Source: Roseitalea sp. (lineage in GTDB: Bacteria > Pseudomonadota > Alphaproteobacteria > Rhizobiales > Rhizobiaceae). Taken from it: a stretch of DNA of 64,000 bases. Below the pieces are notes generated by a model that worked only from the letters and a program-made list of their open reading frames with translations, ran no database searches and had not been told where the DNA came from. Of this stretch, positions 11,111 through 20,400 are shown in pieces. The position numbers were made by a program, and so were the translations under genes. Position 1 is the first letter of the stretch, and each line of letters begins with the position of its first letter. The stretch is taken from NCBI GenBank assembly GCA_017642895.1, contig JAEPON010000006.1, forward strand, positions 186,001 through 250,000, in the 5' to 3' direction.

Positions 11111-11398
11111 CTAGCTGGCCAACGCGCGCTCCACGGCTTCCGGATCACGTTCAATGACCTTCAGAAGCACCCTGGCCGGCTGGTCGGGGTAGCGCCGGTT
11201 TTGTTCCCAGTCGCGGACGGTGGCTAGGTTGAGCCCGTATCGCTCGGCAAATGCCGACTGCGTCAAACCCAGTTGGCGCCGCAAAGCGACAATGTCGATC
11301 TTGTCGGGCACCACCGTGCGCGGCGCGCCCTTTTCGCCCCTGGCGATTGTCAGCGCTTCCTCGGCACTTTCGACCAGTTGCTTGCCAAAGCTGTTCAT
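11111..11398 (-). CDS. helix-turn-helix antitoxin of a type II toxin-antitoxin pair
   Basis: 95 residues. The C-terminal half is an XRE-type HTH (LRRQLGLTQSAFAERYGLNLATVRDWEQNRR, residues about 39-69) that would bind the promoter; the N-terminal half would bind the toxin. It resembles HigA2/NadS-type antitoxins. Second gene of the pair: its start overlaps the toxin stop by four bases, toxin first, as in higBA-like modules. The antitoxin role is inferred from the pairing and fold. Confidence 0.85.
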   Translation of the reverse strand: MNSFGKQLVESAEEALTIARGEKGAPRTVVPDKIDIVALRRQLGLTQSAFAERYGLNLATVRDWEQNRRYPDQPARVLLKVIERDPEAVERALAS

Positions 11399-11772
11399 GG
11401 ACTTCTCCTTTTTCGAGCGGATGCCGTTGCCCGCACTGAAGCGCGATAGGCATCCGCAATCTTGGGTAGAGTGCGTGCCAGCTGGCTGCGCTCGGCCTGA
11501 CTTATATCGGCTCGATCACCTTTCTTGACGAGTGCCAGAAGGAAGATCGGCACATCATCCGCGGCGAAATAGTGGATGGTGCGGTAGCCGCCGCTTTTGC
11601 CTCTTCTGCTGCCGGCGAAACGAACCTTTCGCGCGCCGCCCGTACCCGGGATGATCACACCGGCGTCAGGATTGTCAGCCAAAAAGACGATCATCTCGGA
11701 TACCTCATCCTCCGAAAGACCGGCTTCCTTTGCCTGGCGCTCGAACACAGATGTGGTGATGACGGTATGCAT
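11395..11772 (-). CDS. RelE/HigB-family toxin
   Basis: 125 residues with the pattern of PF06296-type RelE-like toxins: RKVRFAGSRRGKSGGYRTIHYF, then PIFLLALVKKGDRADIS and the end LPKIADAYR. These toxins are ribosome-dependent mRNA endonucleases; the basic patch at about 58-66 and Tyr68 are likely functional. First gene of the module, reading away from a perfect palindrome at 11785-11799. The pair is inserted between ccmB and ccmC on the opposite strand. Confidence 0.85.
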   Translation of the reverse strand: MHTVITTSVFERQAKEAGLSEDEVSEMIVFLADNPDAGVIIPGTGGARKVRFAGSRRGKSGGYRTIHYFAADDVPIFLLALVKKGDRADISQAERSQLARTLPKIADAYRASVRATASARKRRSP

Positions 11773-11784
11773 CAGTGACGATGA

Positions 11785-11799
11785 TACGGCAATGCCGTA
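11785..11799. promoter_or_regulatory. palindromic operator of the toxin-antitoxin module
   Basis: Perfect palindrome TACGGCA-A-TGCCGTA, 13 bases before the toxin start. Type II antitoxins normally repress their own promoter through such a site. A second, imperfect repeat (GGCAA...TTTGCC, about 11804-11822) follows. Confidence 0.6.
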
Positions 11800-11884
11800 C
11801 TATCGGCAATGTTCATTTGCCAATCAGCTTGGAGCATGGATGCGTTGCTGGTTCACCGAAGCATAATAGAGGCGAGTGGCCCCA

Positions 11885-12349
11885 ATGCCGACAATCGAAC
11901 TGACCACCCATCTTGAAGCGCCGCCGGAGGTGGTGCGCGCGCAGATCATGCGGCCTGATTTGCTGCTCCACGTCTCCGCACCGATCCTCCGGTTCAAGCC
12001 GATCGAGCCGCTGGCGCTGCCCGACAACTGGGAAGACGGCGAGTACCGGCTGAGCATGCGTTTTTTGGGCATCTTGCCGCTGGGCCGGCAGATCGTCGGG
12101 CTGGAAACGCAGCCGATGCGCGGCGACATCTGGTCGATCCGTGACAATGGCCGCGGTACGCTGATCAGGAAATGGGACCATTGGATCGAGGTGTCGCCGG
12201 ACGGTGACGGCACGCGCTACACCGACCGGGTCACGGTTGAAGCCGGTATCCTGACACCATTCATCGTCCTGTTTGCGCGGATCTTCTATGCCCACCGGCA
12301 ACGGCGCTGGCGGCTGCTTGTGGCCGACGATTTTCGCCCGCTGCGGTAA
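11885..12349 (+). CDS. SRPBCC-like (START/Bet v1 fold) hypothetical protein
   Basis: 154 residues from ATG 11885 (a GTG at 11876 is possible). The N-terminus TIELTTHLEAPPEVVRAQIMRPDLL is the usual opening of polyketide-cyclase/SRPBCC lipid- or ligand-binding proteins, and RYTDRVTVEAGILTPFIVLFARIFYAHRQRRW is the typical C-terminal helix. No catalytic residues can be assigned. It lies between the toxin-antitoxin operator and ccmC, 69 bases before ccmC, and may share a transcript with it. Function unknown. Confidence 0.7.
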   Translation: MPTIELTTHLEAPPEVVRAQIMRPDLLLHVSAPILRFKPIEPLALPDNWEDGEYRLSMRFLGILPLGRQIVGLETQPMRGDIWSIRDNGRGTLIRKWDHWIEVSPDGDGTRYTDRVTVEAGILTPFIVLFARIFYAHRQRRWRLLVADDFRPLR

Positions 12350-12418
12350 CATCTCCGTGTGCGGCCGATTGTCCGAGATCAATTGCACGGCCACAATTGC
12401 CGCTCTAAGAAGACAGCC

Positions 12419-13204
12419 ATGAGTGACGTTGCCGCATCCAAGCCGGGATTGTGGACATCCTTGGCCAATCCGACACGCTTCATGGCGCTGTCGGCATCGG
12501 CCCTGCCGTGGCTGTGGGCGACCGCCGCGATCCTGACGATCGGAGGCCTTGCTTGGGCCTGGAACGCGCCGCAGGACTATCAGCAGGGCGTCACGGTGCG
12601 CATCATGTACATACATGTGCCGGCGGCGTGGCTGGCCATGTTCGCTTACGCGGTGATGACCGCTTCGGCGCTCGGCACGCTGATCTGGCGCCATCCGCTG
12701 GCCGATGTCTCGATCCGCGCCGCCGCGCCCATCGGCGCCGCCTTCACGCTGATCTGCCTGATCACCGGCTCGCTCTGGGGGCGGCCCATGTGGGGCACAT
12801 GGTGGGTGTGGGACGCGCGGCTGACCTCGGTGTTCGTCCTGATGCTGATGTATCTGGGCATCATCGCGCTGCAGCGCGCCATGGACGATCCGGCCAGGGC
12901 CGCCCGCCCGGTCGCGATCCTCGTCCTTGTCGGCTCGATCAACATCCCGATCATCAAATTCTCGGTCGACATCTGGAACACGCTGCACCAGCCCGCGTCC
13001 GTCATCCGTCTTGACGGGCCGACCATCCACCCGGCCATGCTGTGGCCGCTTCTGGTGACCGCGATCGGCACCATGGTGCTGTTTGCCGCCATGCACATGC
13101 TGGCGATGCGTAACGAAATCCGCCGCCGTCGCGCCGCCGCCTTGAGGCGGGCGGGGGCACGCGGTCCGTCCGTGGCCCCGGCCACCGCCGTTCTGGAGGG
13201 CTGA
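12419..13204 (+). CDS. ccmC: heme export/handling membrane protein CcmC
   Basis: 261 residues from ATG 12419. Six membrane segments and the periplasmic tryptophan-rich motif WGTWWVWDARLTS, which binds heme, identify CcmC; it presents heme to CcmE. Conserved His residues occur in MYIHVPAAW and in VDIWNTLHQP. The start was placed where the family similarity begins; the frame is open 20 codons further up. Followed after four bases by ccmD. The ccmEFHI genes are not in this window, in line with the two-locus arrangement common in alphaproteobacteria. Confidence 0.96.
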   Translation: MSDVAASKPGLWTSLANPTRFMALSASALPWLWATAAILTIGGLAWAWNAPQDYQQGVTVRIMYIHVPAAWLAMFAYAVMTASALGTLIWRHPLADVSIRAAAPIGAAFTLICLITGSLWGRPMWGTWWVWDARLTSVFVLMLMYLGIIALQRAMDDPARAARPVAILVLVGSINIPIIKFSVDIWNTLHQPASVIRLDGPTIHPAMLWPLLVTAIGTMVLFAAMHMLAMRNEIRRRRAAALRRAGARGPSVAPATAVLEG

Positions 13205-13208
13205 CGCG

Positions 13209-13382
13209 GTGCTCAGCCATACGGCGTTCGTTCTTTTGAGCTATGGCGCCGCCGCCGCCGTGCTCGGCGCCGTCTTCGTCTGGCTGTTCGTCGACCGCGC
13301 GGCGACCATGGCCGAACTGGATCGGCTCGAACAGGCCGGCCTGAAGCGCCGTTCCGCCGCCACGGACGGCAAGGACCGATGA
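13209..13382 (+). CDS. ccmD: heme exporter small membrane protein CcmD
   Basis: 57 residues, starting with GTG at 13209. One membrane helix (about residues 6-28), then a charged tail with AELDRLEQAGLKRR, exactly the layout of CcmD, which helps release CcmE from the CcmABC complex. It fills the space between ccmC and ccmG and its stop overlaps the ccmG start (ATGA), so it is part of the same operon. Confidence 0.9.
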   Translation: MLSHTAFVLLSYGAAAAVLGAVFVWLFVDRAATMAELDRLEQAGLKRRSAATDGKDR

Positions 13383-13975
13383 GCAGCACGGACGCGCAGA
13401 CCCGTCGGGGCGGCATTTCCTGGCCGATCATGATCGCGGTGATCGTCTTCTTCGCGCTGTCGGGCGTGTTCGCCTATATGCTGGTGCTGCCCGACCGGGT
13501 GGCCTCAACCGTGCCGTCGGCACTGATCGGGCGCGCCGCGCCGCAGACGCCTCTGCCGGCGGTCGAAGGCATGACGACCGAAGCAGGCGACGTCATGCCG
13601 GGCTTCGATCCGGCCACGCTCAACGGCAATATCTCGCTCGTCAACATTTGGGGCTCCTGGTGCGCGCCCTGCCGCGACGAGCATCCCTGGCTGATGGAGC
13701 TTTCCAACGATCCGCGCATCCAGATCGTCGGCTTCAACTACAAGGACAAGCCGGAGAACGCGATCCGCTTCCTGCGCCAGCTCGGTAACCCCTATGACGC
13801 GGTCGGCGCCGACGGCAATGGCCGCACGGCGATCGAATGGGGCGTTTATGGCGTGCCGGAGACCTTCATTGTCGGTCCGGACGGGGTGATCGAATACAAG
13901 CATGTCGGCCCGATCAGCGAGGACATCATGACACGCAAGATCGTGCCGGAGATCGACAGGCTGGCGGCGCAGTAG
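13379..13975 (+). CDS. ccmG: thiol:disulfide interchange protein CcmG/DsbE
   Basis: 198 residues. N-terminal membrane anchor at about 14-37 and a periplasmic thioredoxin domain with active-site WCAPC (Cys95, Cys98). CcmG keeps apocytochrome c thiols reduced for heme attachment. The sequence GVYGVPETFIVGPDG near the cis-proline is characteristic. Coupled to ccmD by a 4-base overlap; the gene ends just before a composite intergenic repeat. Confidence 0.95.
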   Translation: MSSTDAQTRRGGISWPIMIAVIVFFALSGVFAYMLVLPDRVASTVPSALIGRAAPQTPLPAVEGMTTEAGDVMPGFDPATLNGNISLVNIWGSWCAPCRDEHPWLMELSNDPRIQIVGFNYKDKPENAIRFLRQLGNPYDAVGADGNGRTAIEWGVYGVPETFIVGPDGVIEYKHVGPISEDIMTRKIVPEIDRLAAQ

Positions 13976-13998
13976 GATTCGACCTTCATCCTTCTTCC

Positions 13999-14150
13999 CC
14001 TCGCCCCGCCTGCGGGAGAGGGATACGAGACCGCGCGAATGCGGTGAGCGCTGGTCGCAGTTGGGTGAGGGGGTGACTTCTTCGCTGCCCCTCATCCGAC
14101 CCCTCGCTGCGCTCGGGCCCACCTTCTCCCCGCATGCGGGGGGAAGGTAA
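13999..14150. repeat. composite palindromic intergenic repeat, copy 1
   Basis: A mosaic of short palindromes between ccmG and typA: CCCCGC..GCGGG followed by GAGAGGG, a GGTGAGGGGG stretch, the CTCGCTGCGCTCGG hairpin at about 14103-14116, and CTTCTCCCCGCATGC (14123-14137). The last two blocks recur almost identically in copy 2 at 22962-22998. It resembles the mosaic repeats (RIME type) of rhizobial genomes. It has no coding potential. Confidence 0.8.
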
Positions 14151-14235
14151 CACCGCCGCCGCACGATAGCGCTTCCCATTCTCCGTCCGCCCGCCTATAT
14201 GCGGCGCAACAATCGCCGCTTTTCCGAGACAGATT

Positions 14236-16056
14236 ATGGCCCTTCGCAACATCGCGATCATCGCGCATGTCGACCATGGCAAGACGACGCTGGTCGATGA
14301 ACTTTTGAAACAGTCCGGCGTCTACCGCGACAATGAACGTGTCGAGGAGCGTGCGCTCGATTCCGGCGACATCGAAAAGGAGCGTGGCATCACCATTCTT
14401 GCCAAGGCCACTTCGGTAACCTGGCAGGATACGCGCATCAACATTGTCGACACACCCGGTCACGCCGATTTCGGCGGCGAGGTTGAGCGCATCCTGAACA
14501 TGGTGGATGGCGCCATTGTGCTGGTCGATGCGGCCGAAGGGCCGATGCCGCAGACCAAGTTCGTCGTCGGCAAGGCGCTCAAGGTGGGGCTCAGGCCCAT
14601 CGTCGCCGTCAACAAGATCGACCGGCCCGACGCGCGCGCCAACGAGGTAGTCAACGAGGTGTTCGACCTGTTCGCCGCGCTCGATGCCGATGACGAGCAG
14701 CTCGATTTCCCCATTCTGTATGGATCGGGCCGCGATGGCTGGATGGCCGCCGAGCCGGACAAGCCGGCCGATGCTTCGCTCGCGCCGCTGTTCGATCTGG
14801 TGCTGACCCACGTGCCCGAACCGTCTGTCGGCGATGGCCCGTTCCGGATGATCGGCACGATCCTCGAAGCCAATCCGTTTCTTGGCCGGATCATCACCGG
14901 GCGCATTCACTCGGGCGCCGTCAAGCCGAACCAGACGATCAAGGTGATGGACGGCAACGGCAAGACGCTCGAGACCGGCCGTGTCTCCAAGATCCTCGCC
15001 TTTCGGGGGCTGGAGCGCCAGCCGATCGAGGAAGGGCGCGCCGGCGACATCGTCGCCATTGCCGGGCTTTCAAAGGGCACGGTGGCCGACACGTTCTGCG
15101 ATCCGTCCGTCACCGAACCGCTTGAAGCGCAGCCGATCGATCCGCCGACGGTGACCATGAGCTTCATCGTCAACGATTCGCCGCTCGCCGGCACCGAGGG
15201 CGACAAGGTGACCAGCCGCGTCATCCGCGACCGGCTGATGAAGGAGGCCGAGGGCAATGTCGCGCTCAAGATCGAGGACTCCGAGCAAAAGGACGCCTTC
15301 CACGTCTCGGGCCGTGGCGAGTTGCAGCTCGCCGTCCTGATCGAGACCATGCGGCGCGAGGGCTTCGAACTGGCTGTCTCGCGGCCGCGCGTCGTCATGC
15401 AGACCGGCGATGATGGTTCAACGCTCGAACCGATCGAGGAGGTGGTCATCGATGTCGACGAGGAACATTCGGGTGCCGTCGTCCAGAAGATGAGCGAGCG
15501 CAAGGGCGAGATGATCGAACTCAAGCCGTCCGGCGGCGACCGGGTGCGGCTGGTCTTCCACGCGCCGACGCGCGGGCTGATCGGCTACCAGTCCGAGCTT
15601 TTGACGGACACGAAGGGCACGGCGATCATGAACCGGTTGTTCCACGAGTATGCGCCCTACAAGGGGCCGATCGCCGGCCGCAACAATGGCGTTTTGATCG
15701 CCAACGAGCCGGGTGAGGCGGTGGCCTATGCGCTGTTCAACCTCGAAGATCGCGGTCCGATGGTGATCGATCCGGGCGTCAAGGTTTATCAGGGCATGAT
15801 CATCGGCATCCACACGCGCGACAATGATCTTGAGGTCAACGTCCTCAAGGGCAAGAAGCTGACCAATGTGCGCGCCGCCGGCAAGGATGATGCGGTCAAG
15901 CTCACGCCGCCGGTGAAGATGACGCTCGAACGGGCGCTCTCCTGGATCCAGGATGACGAACTGGTCGAGGTGACGCCCAAATCGATCCGCCTGCGCAAGC
16001 TCTATCTCGATCCGCACGAGCGCAAGCGCTTCGAAAAGGCCCGCGCCAGCGCCTGA
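14236..16056 (+). CDS. typA: translational GTPase TypA/BipA
   Basis: 606 residues. GTPase of the EF-G family that binds the ribosome and assists 50S assembly, mainly under stress. G1 is AHVDHGKTT (10-18), G3 [12 protein letters not shown]4 NKIDRPDAR; the C-terminal TypA-specific domain contains [16 protein letters not shown]. Full length. ATG 14236 follows the repeat region by about 85 bases, so it probably has its own promoter. Confidence 0.97.
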   Translation: MALRNIAIIAHVDHGKTTLVDELLKQSGVYRDNERVEERALDSGDIEKERGITILAKATSVTWQDTRINIVDTPGHADFGGEVERILNMVDGAIVLVDAAEGPMPQTKFVVGKALKVGLRPIVAVNKIDRPDARANEVVNEVFDLFAALDADDEQLDFPILYGSGRDGWMAAEPDKPADASLAPLFDLVLTHVPEPSVGDGPFRMIGTILEANPFLGRIITGRIHSGAVKPNQTIKVMDGNGKTLETGRVSKILAFRGLERQPIEEGRAGDIVAIAGLSKGTVADTFCDPSVTEPLEAQPIDPPTVTMSFIVNDSPLAGTEGDKVTSRVIRDRLMKEAEGNVALKIEDSEQKDAFHVSGRGELQLAVLIETMRREGFELAVSRPRVVMQTGDDGSTLEPIEEVVIDVDEEHSGAVVQKMSERKGEMIELKPSGGDRVRLVFHAPTRGLIGYQSELLTDTKGTAIMNRLFHEYAPYKGPIAGRNNGVLIANEPGEAVAYALFNLEDRGPMVIDPGVKVYQGMIIGIHTRDNDLEVNVLKGKKLTNVRAAGKDDAVKLTPPVKMTLERALSWIQDDELVEVTPKSIRLRKLYLDPHERKRFEKARASA

Positions 16057-16159
16057 CCTGACCTCGTTCGCCGGCCGCGTCAACAGGATGTGAAATTGAT
16101 CGGCGCGGGAGCAAAACACTCTTGCCCGATGCAGCCGGCTGGCTCATGGTTAACCAATC

Positions 16160-16666
16160 ATGACCGCGCTGACGATCGACATACGCCCAGCAGACCCGCG
16201 CGATGCGCCCGGGATCGCCGAGGTGCATGCCGAGGCCTGGCAGAACGCCTATGCGGGCATCATTCCCCACAAGGCGCTGCGCGGCATGATCGGCCGGCGT
16301 GACCACCGCTGGTGGCAGCGCGCCATAAGGCGCGGCACGTCGGTGATGGTGCTCGATCTGGGCGGCATGATCGCCGGCTATGTCACCTACGGGCTGAACC
16401 GCGCCCGCGCCCTGCCCCAGGATGGCGAGATTTACGAAATCTATCTGCGCCCCGAATATCAGGGCGTCGGCTTCGGCAGCCGGCTGTTCGTGGCCGCGCG
16501 GGGACAGCTCGCCGGCCATGGCTGCAAGGGGCTTGTCGTCTGGGCATTGGCGGAAAATCTCGGCGCGACAGGGTTTTACCGGGGCCATGGCGGCCAGCCG
16601 GTGGCCGAAGGCGCCGAGGTCTTCGACGGCCGCAAGCTGGCCAAGATCGCCTACGTCTGGAATTGA
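16160..16666 (+). CDS. GNAT family N-acetyltransferase
   Basis: 168 residues. GNAT fold with acetyl-CoA-binding motif A as YLRPEYQGVGFGSRL (about residues 95-109) and the C-terminal EN-GATGFYRGHGG motif. The substrate is not recognisable. Stands alone between typA and a small convergent gene. Confidence 0.85.
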   Translation: MTALTIDIRPADPRDAPGIAEVHAEAWQNAYAGIIPHKALRGMIGRRDHRWWQRAIRRGTSVMVLDLGGMIAGYVTYGLNRARALPQDGEIYEIYLRPEYQGVGFGSRLFVAARGQLAGHGCKGLVVWALAENLGATGFYRGHGGQPVAEGAEVFDGRKLAKIAYVWN

Positions 16667-16685
16667 GCGCCGCCTTTTCCGGTGC

Positions 16686-16919
16686 TCAGGCCTTTCGCAT
16701 TCGGTCGTAGGCCTCCTTCATCCGAAGACCGAGTTGCTTGGCGGCCTCGCCGACCTCTTCGGCCGACTTGTCGAACTGCGCGCGACTGGCAAATCTGTCC
16801 CAGTCCTTCATGAGGTCTTCCCACTCGTCTTCGGCCTCGCGTGCGCCAAGATGCAATTGAAGACGCAGTTCATCCCGCATCCTCTTCAGATCATCGATCC
16901 AGTCCGCGCTGTCGGCCAT
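16686..16919 (-). CDS. small charged helical protein, unknown function
   Basis: 77 residues from ATG 16919, chosen because GGAGG (complement of 16925-16929) lies five bases upstream; a GTG at 16931 is less likely. The whole chain is predicted helical and charged (KRMRDELRLQLHLGAREAEDEWEDLMKDW), with no Cys and no membrane segment; a coiled coil is plausible. The strong ribosome site and biased composition argue that it is real. I do not recognise a named family. Confidence 0.65.
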   Translation of the reverse strand: MADSADWIDDLKRMRDELRLQLHLGAREAEDEWEDLMKDWDRFASRAQFDKSAEEVGEAAKQLGLRMKEAYDRMRKA

Positions 16920-17101
16920 TTTCGCCTCCACATGCTGTTCTCATCAAACCGGCTGCGGCCCACTATGAAGCATCCACGGCTCAAAACATAGAACAGCTTC
17001 GCGTGCGAACCGTGCCTGAACTGTCATGCGAGAGGTTGGCGGCTGCCGGCTTTCTCAAGGCAGGTGTTGCGTCCGACCAGGTTTTCGATTGGGGTGGCGC
17101 C

Positions 17102-17695
17102 ATGATAACCCGCCGAACGGCGCTCGGCCTTGTTGGCGCGGGCGCGGCCATCGCCACAGGGACCAAAGCCGCCATGGCCGACACCAAGGCCGTCATCGAC
17201 GATTTCAGCCGGCCCGGGCCGCTTGCCTCCAACGGGGCCACATGGCGCTATGTCGCCGACGGGGTGATGGGCGGCGTTTCGCGCGGCGCGATGGCGTCGC
17301 AGGCGATCGACGGCCGCCCGGCCCTGCGTCTGACCGGGCAGGTCAGCCTCGACAACAATGGCGGCTTCATCCAGCTTTCGCTCGATCTTTCGGACACAGG
17401 CGCCCCGGTCGATGCGCGCGGCTTTGCCGGCATCGCGCTCGATGCGTTCGGCAATGGCGAAACCTACAATCTGCACCTGCGCACGAACGATTTGCGGCGA
17501 CCCTGGCAGTCTTATCGGCAAAGCTTTCTGGCCGGTCCCGGCTGGCAGACATACCGGCTGGCGTTTGCCGGCTTTGAAGCCCATCAGACGCCGGCACCGC
17601 TTGACATCTCGCGGCTTCGCCGCATCGCCATTTTGGCCATCGGGCGCGAATTTGCCGCCGATATCGCGATTGGCGGCGTGCGCTTCTTTGCATGA
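17102..17695 (+). CDS. CIA30-like (NDUFAF1 family) exported protein
   Basis: 197 residues from ATG 17102. N-terminal ITRRTALGLVGAGAAIATG looks like a twin-arginine leader. The body DDFSRPGP..WRYVADGVMGGVSRGAM and the following YNLHLRTNDLRRPWQSYRQSF match the CIA30 domain, a galactose-binding-like fold. In mitochondria CIA30/NDUFAF1 assists complex I assembly; in bacteria the role is not established. The gene ends in a 4-base overlap with the CYTH gene, suggesting one transcript. Confidence 0.82.
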   Translation: MITRRTALGLVGAGAAIATGTKAAMADTKAVIDDFSRPGPLASNGATWRYVADGVMGGVSRGAMASQAIDGRPALRLTGQVSLDNNGGFIQLSLDLSDTGAPVDARGFAGIALDAFGNGETYNLHLRTNDLRRPWQSYRQSFLAGPGWQTYRLAFAGFEAHQTPAPLDISRLRRIAILAIGREFAADIAIGGVRFFA

Positions 17696-18381
17696 CCGAG
17701 GCAATGGCAGCGATGCTGCCATTGATCCGCCCATGCGGGCCGGGCATGGTCGATCCGTTAACCCGCGGGACAGTTGCAGCCATGGCACAAGCTTCCGGAA
17801 CGGCGTCGGCCGATCTTGCACGCAAGGGCATGCTGGCCGATCCGGGCGACCATTTCGCCGGCCGGTTCGAGGTCGAATTCAAGGTCCGCGTGGACGGCCT
17901 TGGCGATGTCCGCGCACGGCTTGAAACGCTCGGGGCCATCCCCTTTGCGCTGAACAACAGTGAAACCGATCTGTTCCTCGATTTGGCGGATGACCGGTTG
18001 GCGCGCAACGGGCAGAGCCATGTCTTGCGCCACATGCGCCCGTCGAACCGCGTGCTGTGGATATCAAAAGGTCCGGCGAGGGACGAGTGTGTCGCGATGG
18101 ACCTGCCGGACCATGCCAAGGCCCTGGACATGCTTCAGTCGCTTGGCTTTGTTGAGCAGTTCAAGATCAGCAAGCGCCGGGACATCTATTTCCTGGATCG
18201 CTGTCATGTGACGCTCGATGAGGTCGACGGGCTCGGCACGTTCGTGGAAGTGGCTGCGATGACCGACGATGAGGCCACGCTGCCCGCGCTCCGCAACACG
18301 CTTCTCGAAGCCATTGAGCGGTTGGGGCTGTCCGGGGCCGAGCGCGTCGAGCGCTCCTATCGCGAGATGCTGTCGGCGTGA
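17692..18381 (+). CDS. CYTH-domain protein (class IV adenylate cyclase/thiamine triphosphatase-like)
   Basis: 229 residues. The CYTH signature ExExK is seen as EVEFK (Glu60, Glu62, Lys64), followed by alternating charged strands (LRHMRPSNRVLWISKGP, KRRDIYFLDR) and the late acidic strand GTFVEVAAM. CYTH enzymes bind nucleotide or polyphosphate with two metals; whether this one makes cAMP (CyaB type) or hydrolyses a triphosphate cannot be told. ATG 17692 overlaps the previous stop, but a later start (17746 or 17782) is possible because the first ~50 residues are outside the domain. Confidence 0.78.
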   Translation: MTEAMAAMLPLIRPCGPGMVDPLTRGTVAAMAQASGTASADLARKGMLADPGDHFAGRFEVEFKVRVDGLGDVRARLETLGAIPFALNNSETDLFLDLADDRLARNGQSHVLRHMRPSNRVLWISKGPARDECVAMDLPDHAKALDMLQSLGFVEQFKISKRRDIYFLDRCHVTLDEVDGLGTFVEVAAMTDDEATLPALRNTLLEAIERLGLSGAERVERSYREMLSA

Positions 18382-18605
18382 AGTGACGGCAAGCGGATGT
18401 GTCGCGCGATGGTGGCCGCCTACGCAAGACCGAGACCGAATAGCCGCTCACGGCCGGCTGAACGCCACCGCCCCACGCCCAAGGTCGTGTTGCGATGCGG
18501 TGGGCGCGCGGCTATCAACGGGCGGCGATTTCATGTTTTTGTCGCGCTTTCGAACCGCAGGGCGGATAGCCGCTTTTGCCGAACGCGTTCCGAGCGGAGA
18601 CCCCC

Positions 18606-19133
18606 ATGCGCATCGACGCCATTTCCATCGGCGACACGCCGCCGCACGATGTCAACGTGATCATCGAGGTGCCGCTGGGCGGCCATCCGATCAAATATGA
18701 GCTGGACAAGGACGCCGGCACGCTGGTCGTCGACCGGTTCCTCTATACGCCGATGGCCTATCCGGGCAATTACGGCTTCGTGCCCCACACATTGTCCGAT
18801 GATGGCGACCCCATCGACGTTCTGGTGTGCAATACGCGGCCGCTGATTCCGGGCTGCGTCATCAATGTGCGGCCGATCGGCGTCATGCTGATGGAAGACA
18901 ATTCCGGACAGGACGAAAAGGTCATCGCCGTGCCCTCGCCGGGTCTGACCAGGCGCTATGACGGCGTCAAGGACTATACCGACCTGCCGGAGATCACGCT
19001 GCAGCAGATCGAGCATTTCTTCGAGCATTACAAGGATCTCGAGCCGGGCAAATGGGTCAAGCTGGGCGGCTGGCAGAACCGGGACACCGCCGAAAAGCTG
19101 ATCATCGAGGCGATCGAACGCGCCAAGGGCTGA
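18606..19133 (+). CDS. ppa: inorganic pyrophosphatase
   Basis: 175 residues from ATG 18606, which has GGAG upstream. Family I soluble pyrophosphatase, hydrolysing PPi to two phosphates. Metal-binding [10 protein letters not shown] is near 66-75, and the conserved YPGNYGFVP and KDY motifs are present. Normal bacterial length. Monocistronic by spacing. Confidence 0.97.
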   Translation: MRIDAISIGDTPPHDVNVIIEVPLGGHPIKYELDKDAGTLVVDRFLYTPMAYPGNYGFVPHTLSDDGDPIDVLVCNTRPLIPGCVINVRPIGVMLMEDNSGQDEKVIAVPSPGLTRRYDGVKDYTDLPEITLQQIEHFFEHYKDLEPGKWVKLGGWQNRDTAEKLIIEAIERAKG

Positions 19134-19192
19134 CGACGAAACCGCGTCTCTCAAATGGATGGCATTGTCAGGAACCGGTCATGACCAGCCGC

Positions 19193-19208
19193 CCGGGTCT
19201 TGACCCGG
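19193..19208. repeat. short perfect palindrome between ppa and the DUF418 gene
   Basis: CCGGGTC-TT-GACCCGG, close to the CCGGATCAAGTCCGG-type repeat seen at 21098-21116. It is too tight to form a normal terminator loop and has no T-run. A protein site or a small dispersed repeat. Confidence 0.45.
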
Positions 19209-19278
19209 CGCGGCCGGAACGGCCATGACGCGGCCTGCCGGACACCGGCGCCAAACGACCGATGCCGGGAGCCGATCC

Positions 19279-20400
19279 ATGACCGCCCAACGCGCCCTGA
19301 TGCCCGATTATCTGCGGCTGTTCGCGCTGTTCGGCATCGTGGTCGTCAATGTCCAGTTCATGGCCTATCCGATCGAGCAGGGTTTTGTCGGTGCAACGCA
19401 CCAGGGTCCGGCCGACGCGGTGGCGGCATGGCTGGTGGGCGGGCTGGCGCTTCTGAAAAGCTATGGGCTGTTTTCCTTCATGTTCGGCGTGGGGCTGGCC
19501 TTCCAGATGCGCTCGGCCGAGCGACGCGGCCTTGCGTTCGGCCAGCTTTACCGCAACCGCATGATCGGTCTTGCCCTGTTCGGGCTGGTGCATGGGCTTT
19601 TGTTCTTTCCCGGCGACATTCTGGTCGTCTATGCGATCACAGGCGCGATCCTTTACCGGGTCCGCGCCTGGCCGGCCGGCCGCCTGATCCGGCTGGGTAC
19701 GATCCTGCTCGTCGTCCAGCTCGTTCTGACCATGGCCATGATGACCGCTTTTCCGACCGCGCCCACCGAAGCCGCGGAGCTTGAGCGCTATGTGATGACC
19801 GAGGGGTCGATGGCACAGGTGATGGGTTTTCGGGCGGTGATCTTCGCCATCGCCTTCATCTTCGTGCTCCTGTCGCAGGGGCTGGCGGCGCTGGGCTGGT
19901 TTTGCCTCGGTCTGGCGGCGGTCAAGTCCGGGTTGATCGACGAGCCGGGCCATCCGGTCTGGCAACAGGCGCGGCGCTGGTGCCTCGTGCCGGGCGTCGC
20001 GCTGAGCCTTGCGGCGGCGGCGGTCTGGCAGTGGCGTGATCCCCTGATGGGTGAGTTGCTGGTCGTGCTCGTCGCGCCGCTGACGACGCTCGGTTATCTC
20101 GGTCTGATCGCCGCGCTGGCCCGCCCGCCGGGGCCGTTCATGGCCCGGCTTCTGACCGCCGGCGGGTCGAGCCTGACGGTCTATCTGGGCCAGTCGATTG
20201 TGCTGTCGACGATCTTCGCGCCCTACGGGCTCGGCCTTTGGGACGGTGTCGGGCCGGCGGCCGCCGTGCTGACGGCGATCGGTGTGACGATCGTGCTGAT
20301 CGCATTCGTCGCGCTCTGGCGCACGCGTTTCGCCCAAGGCCCGTTTGAATGGGCGCTGCGGTGGATCAGCCGGCGCGGTGTCGAAACCCAAAAGGGCTGA
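19279..20400 (+). CDS. DUF418 (YeiB-like) polytopic membrane protein
   Basis: 373 residues from ATG 19279, preceded by GGGAG at eight bases; an ATG at 19225 is less likely. About eight to ten hydrophobic helices, starting PDYLRLFALFGIVVVNVQ, with FSFMFGVGLAFQM and the DUF418 region around RLLTAGGSSLTVYLGQS, all typical of the YeiB family of inner-membrane proteins. The family resembles membrane acyltransferases in topology, but no activity is established here. Confidence 0.82.
   Translation: MTAQRALMPDYLRLFALFGIVVVNVQFMAYPIEQGFVGATHQGPADAVAAWLVGGLALLKSYGLFSFMFGVGLAFQMRSAERRGLAFGQLYRNRMIGLALFGLVHGLLFFPGDILVVYAITGAILYRVRAWPAGRLIRLGTILLVVQLVLTMAMMTAFPTAPTEAAELERYVMTEGSMAQVMGFRAVIFAIAFIFVLLSQGLAALGWFCLGLAAVKSGLIDEPGHPVWQQARRWCLVPGVALSLAAAAVWQWRDPLMGELLVVLVAPLTTLGYLGLIAALARPPGPFMARLLTAGGSSLTVYLGQSIVLSTIFAPYGLGLWDGVGPAAAVLTAIGVTIVLIAFVALWRTRFAQGPFEWALRWISRRGVETQKG

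Noticed and set aside
13999..14150. CRISPR-like array in the repeat-rich intergenic region
   Set aside because: Only palindromic modules in one or two copies, no regularly spaced direct repeats or spacers, and no cas genes in the window.
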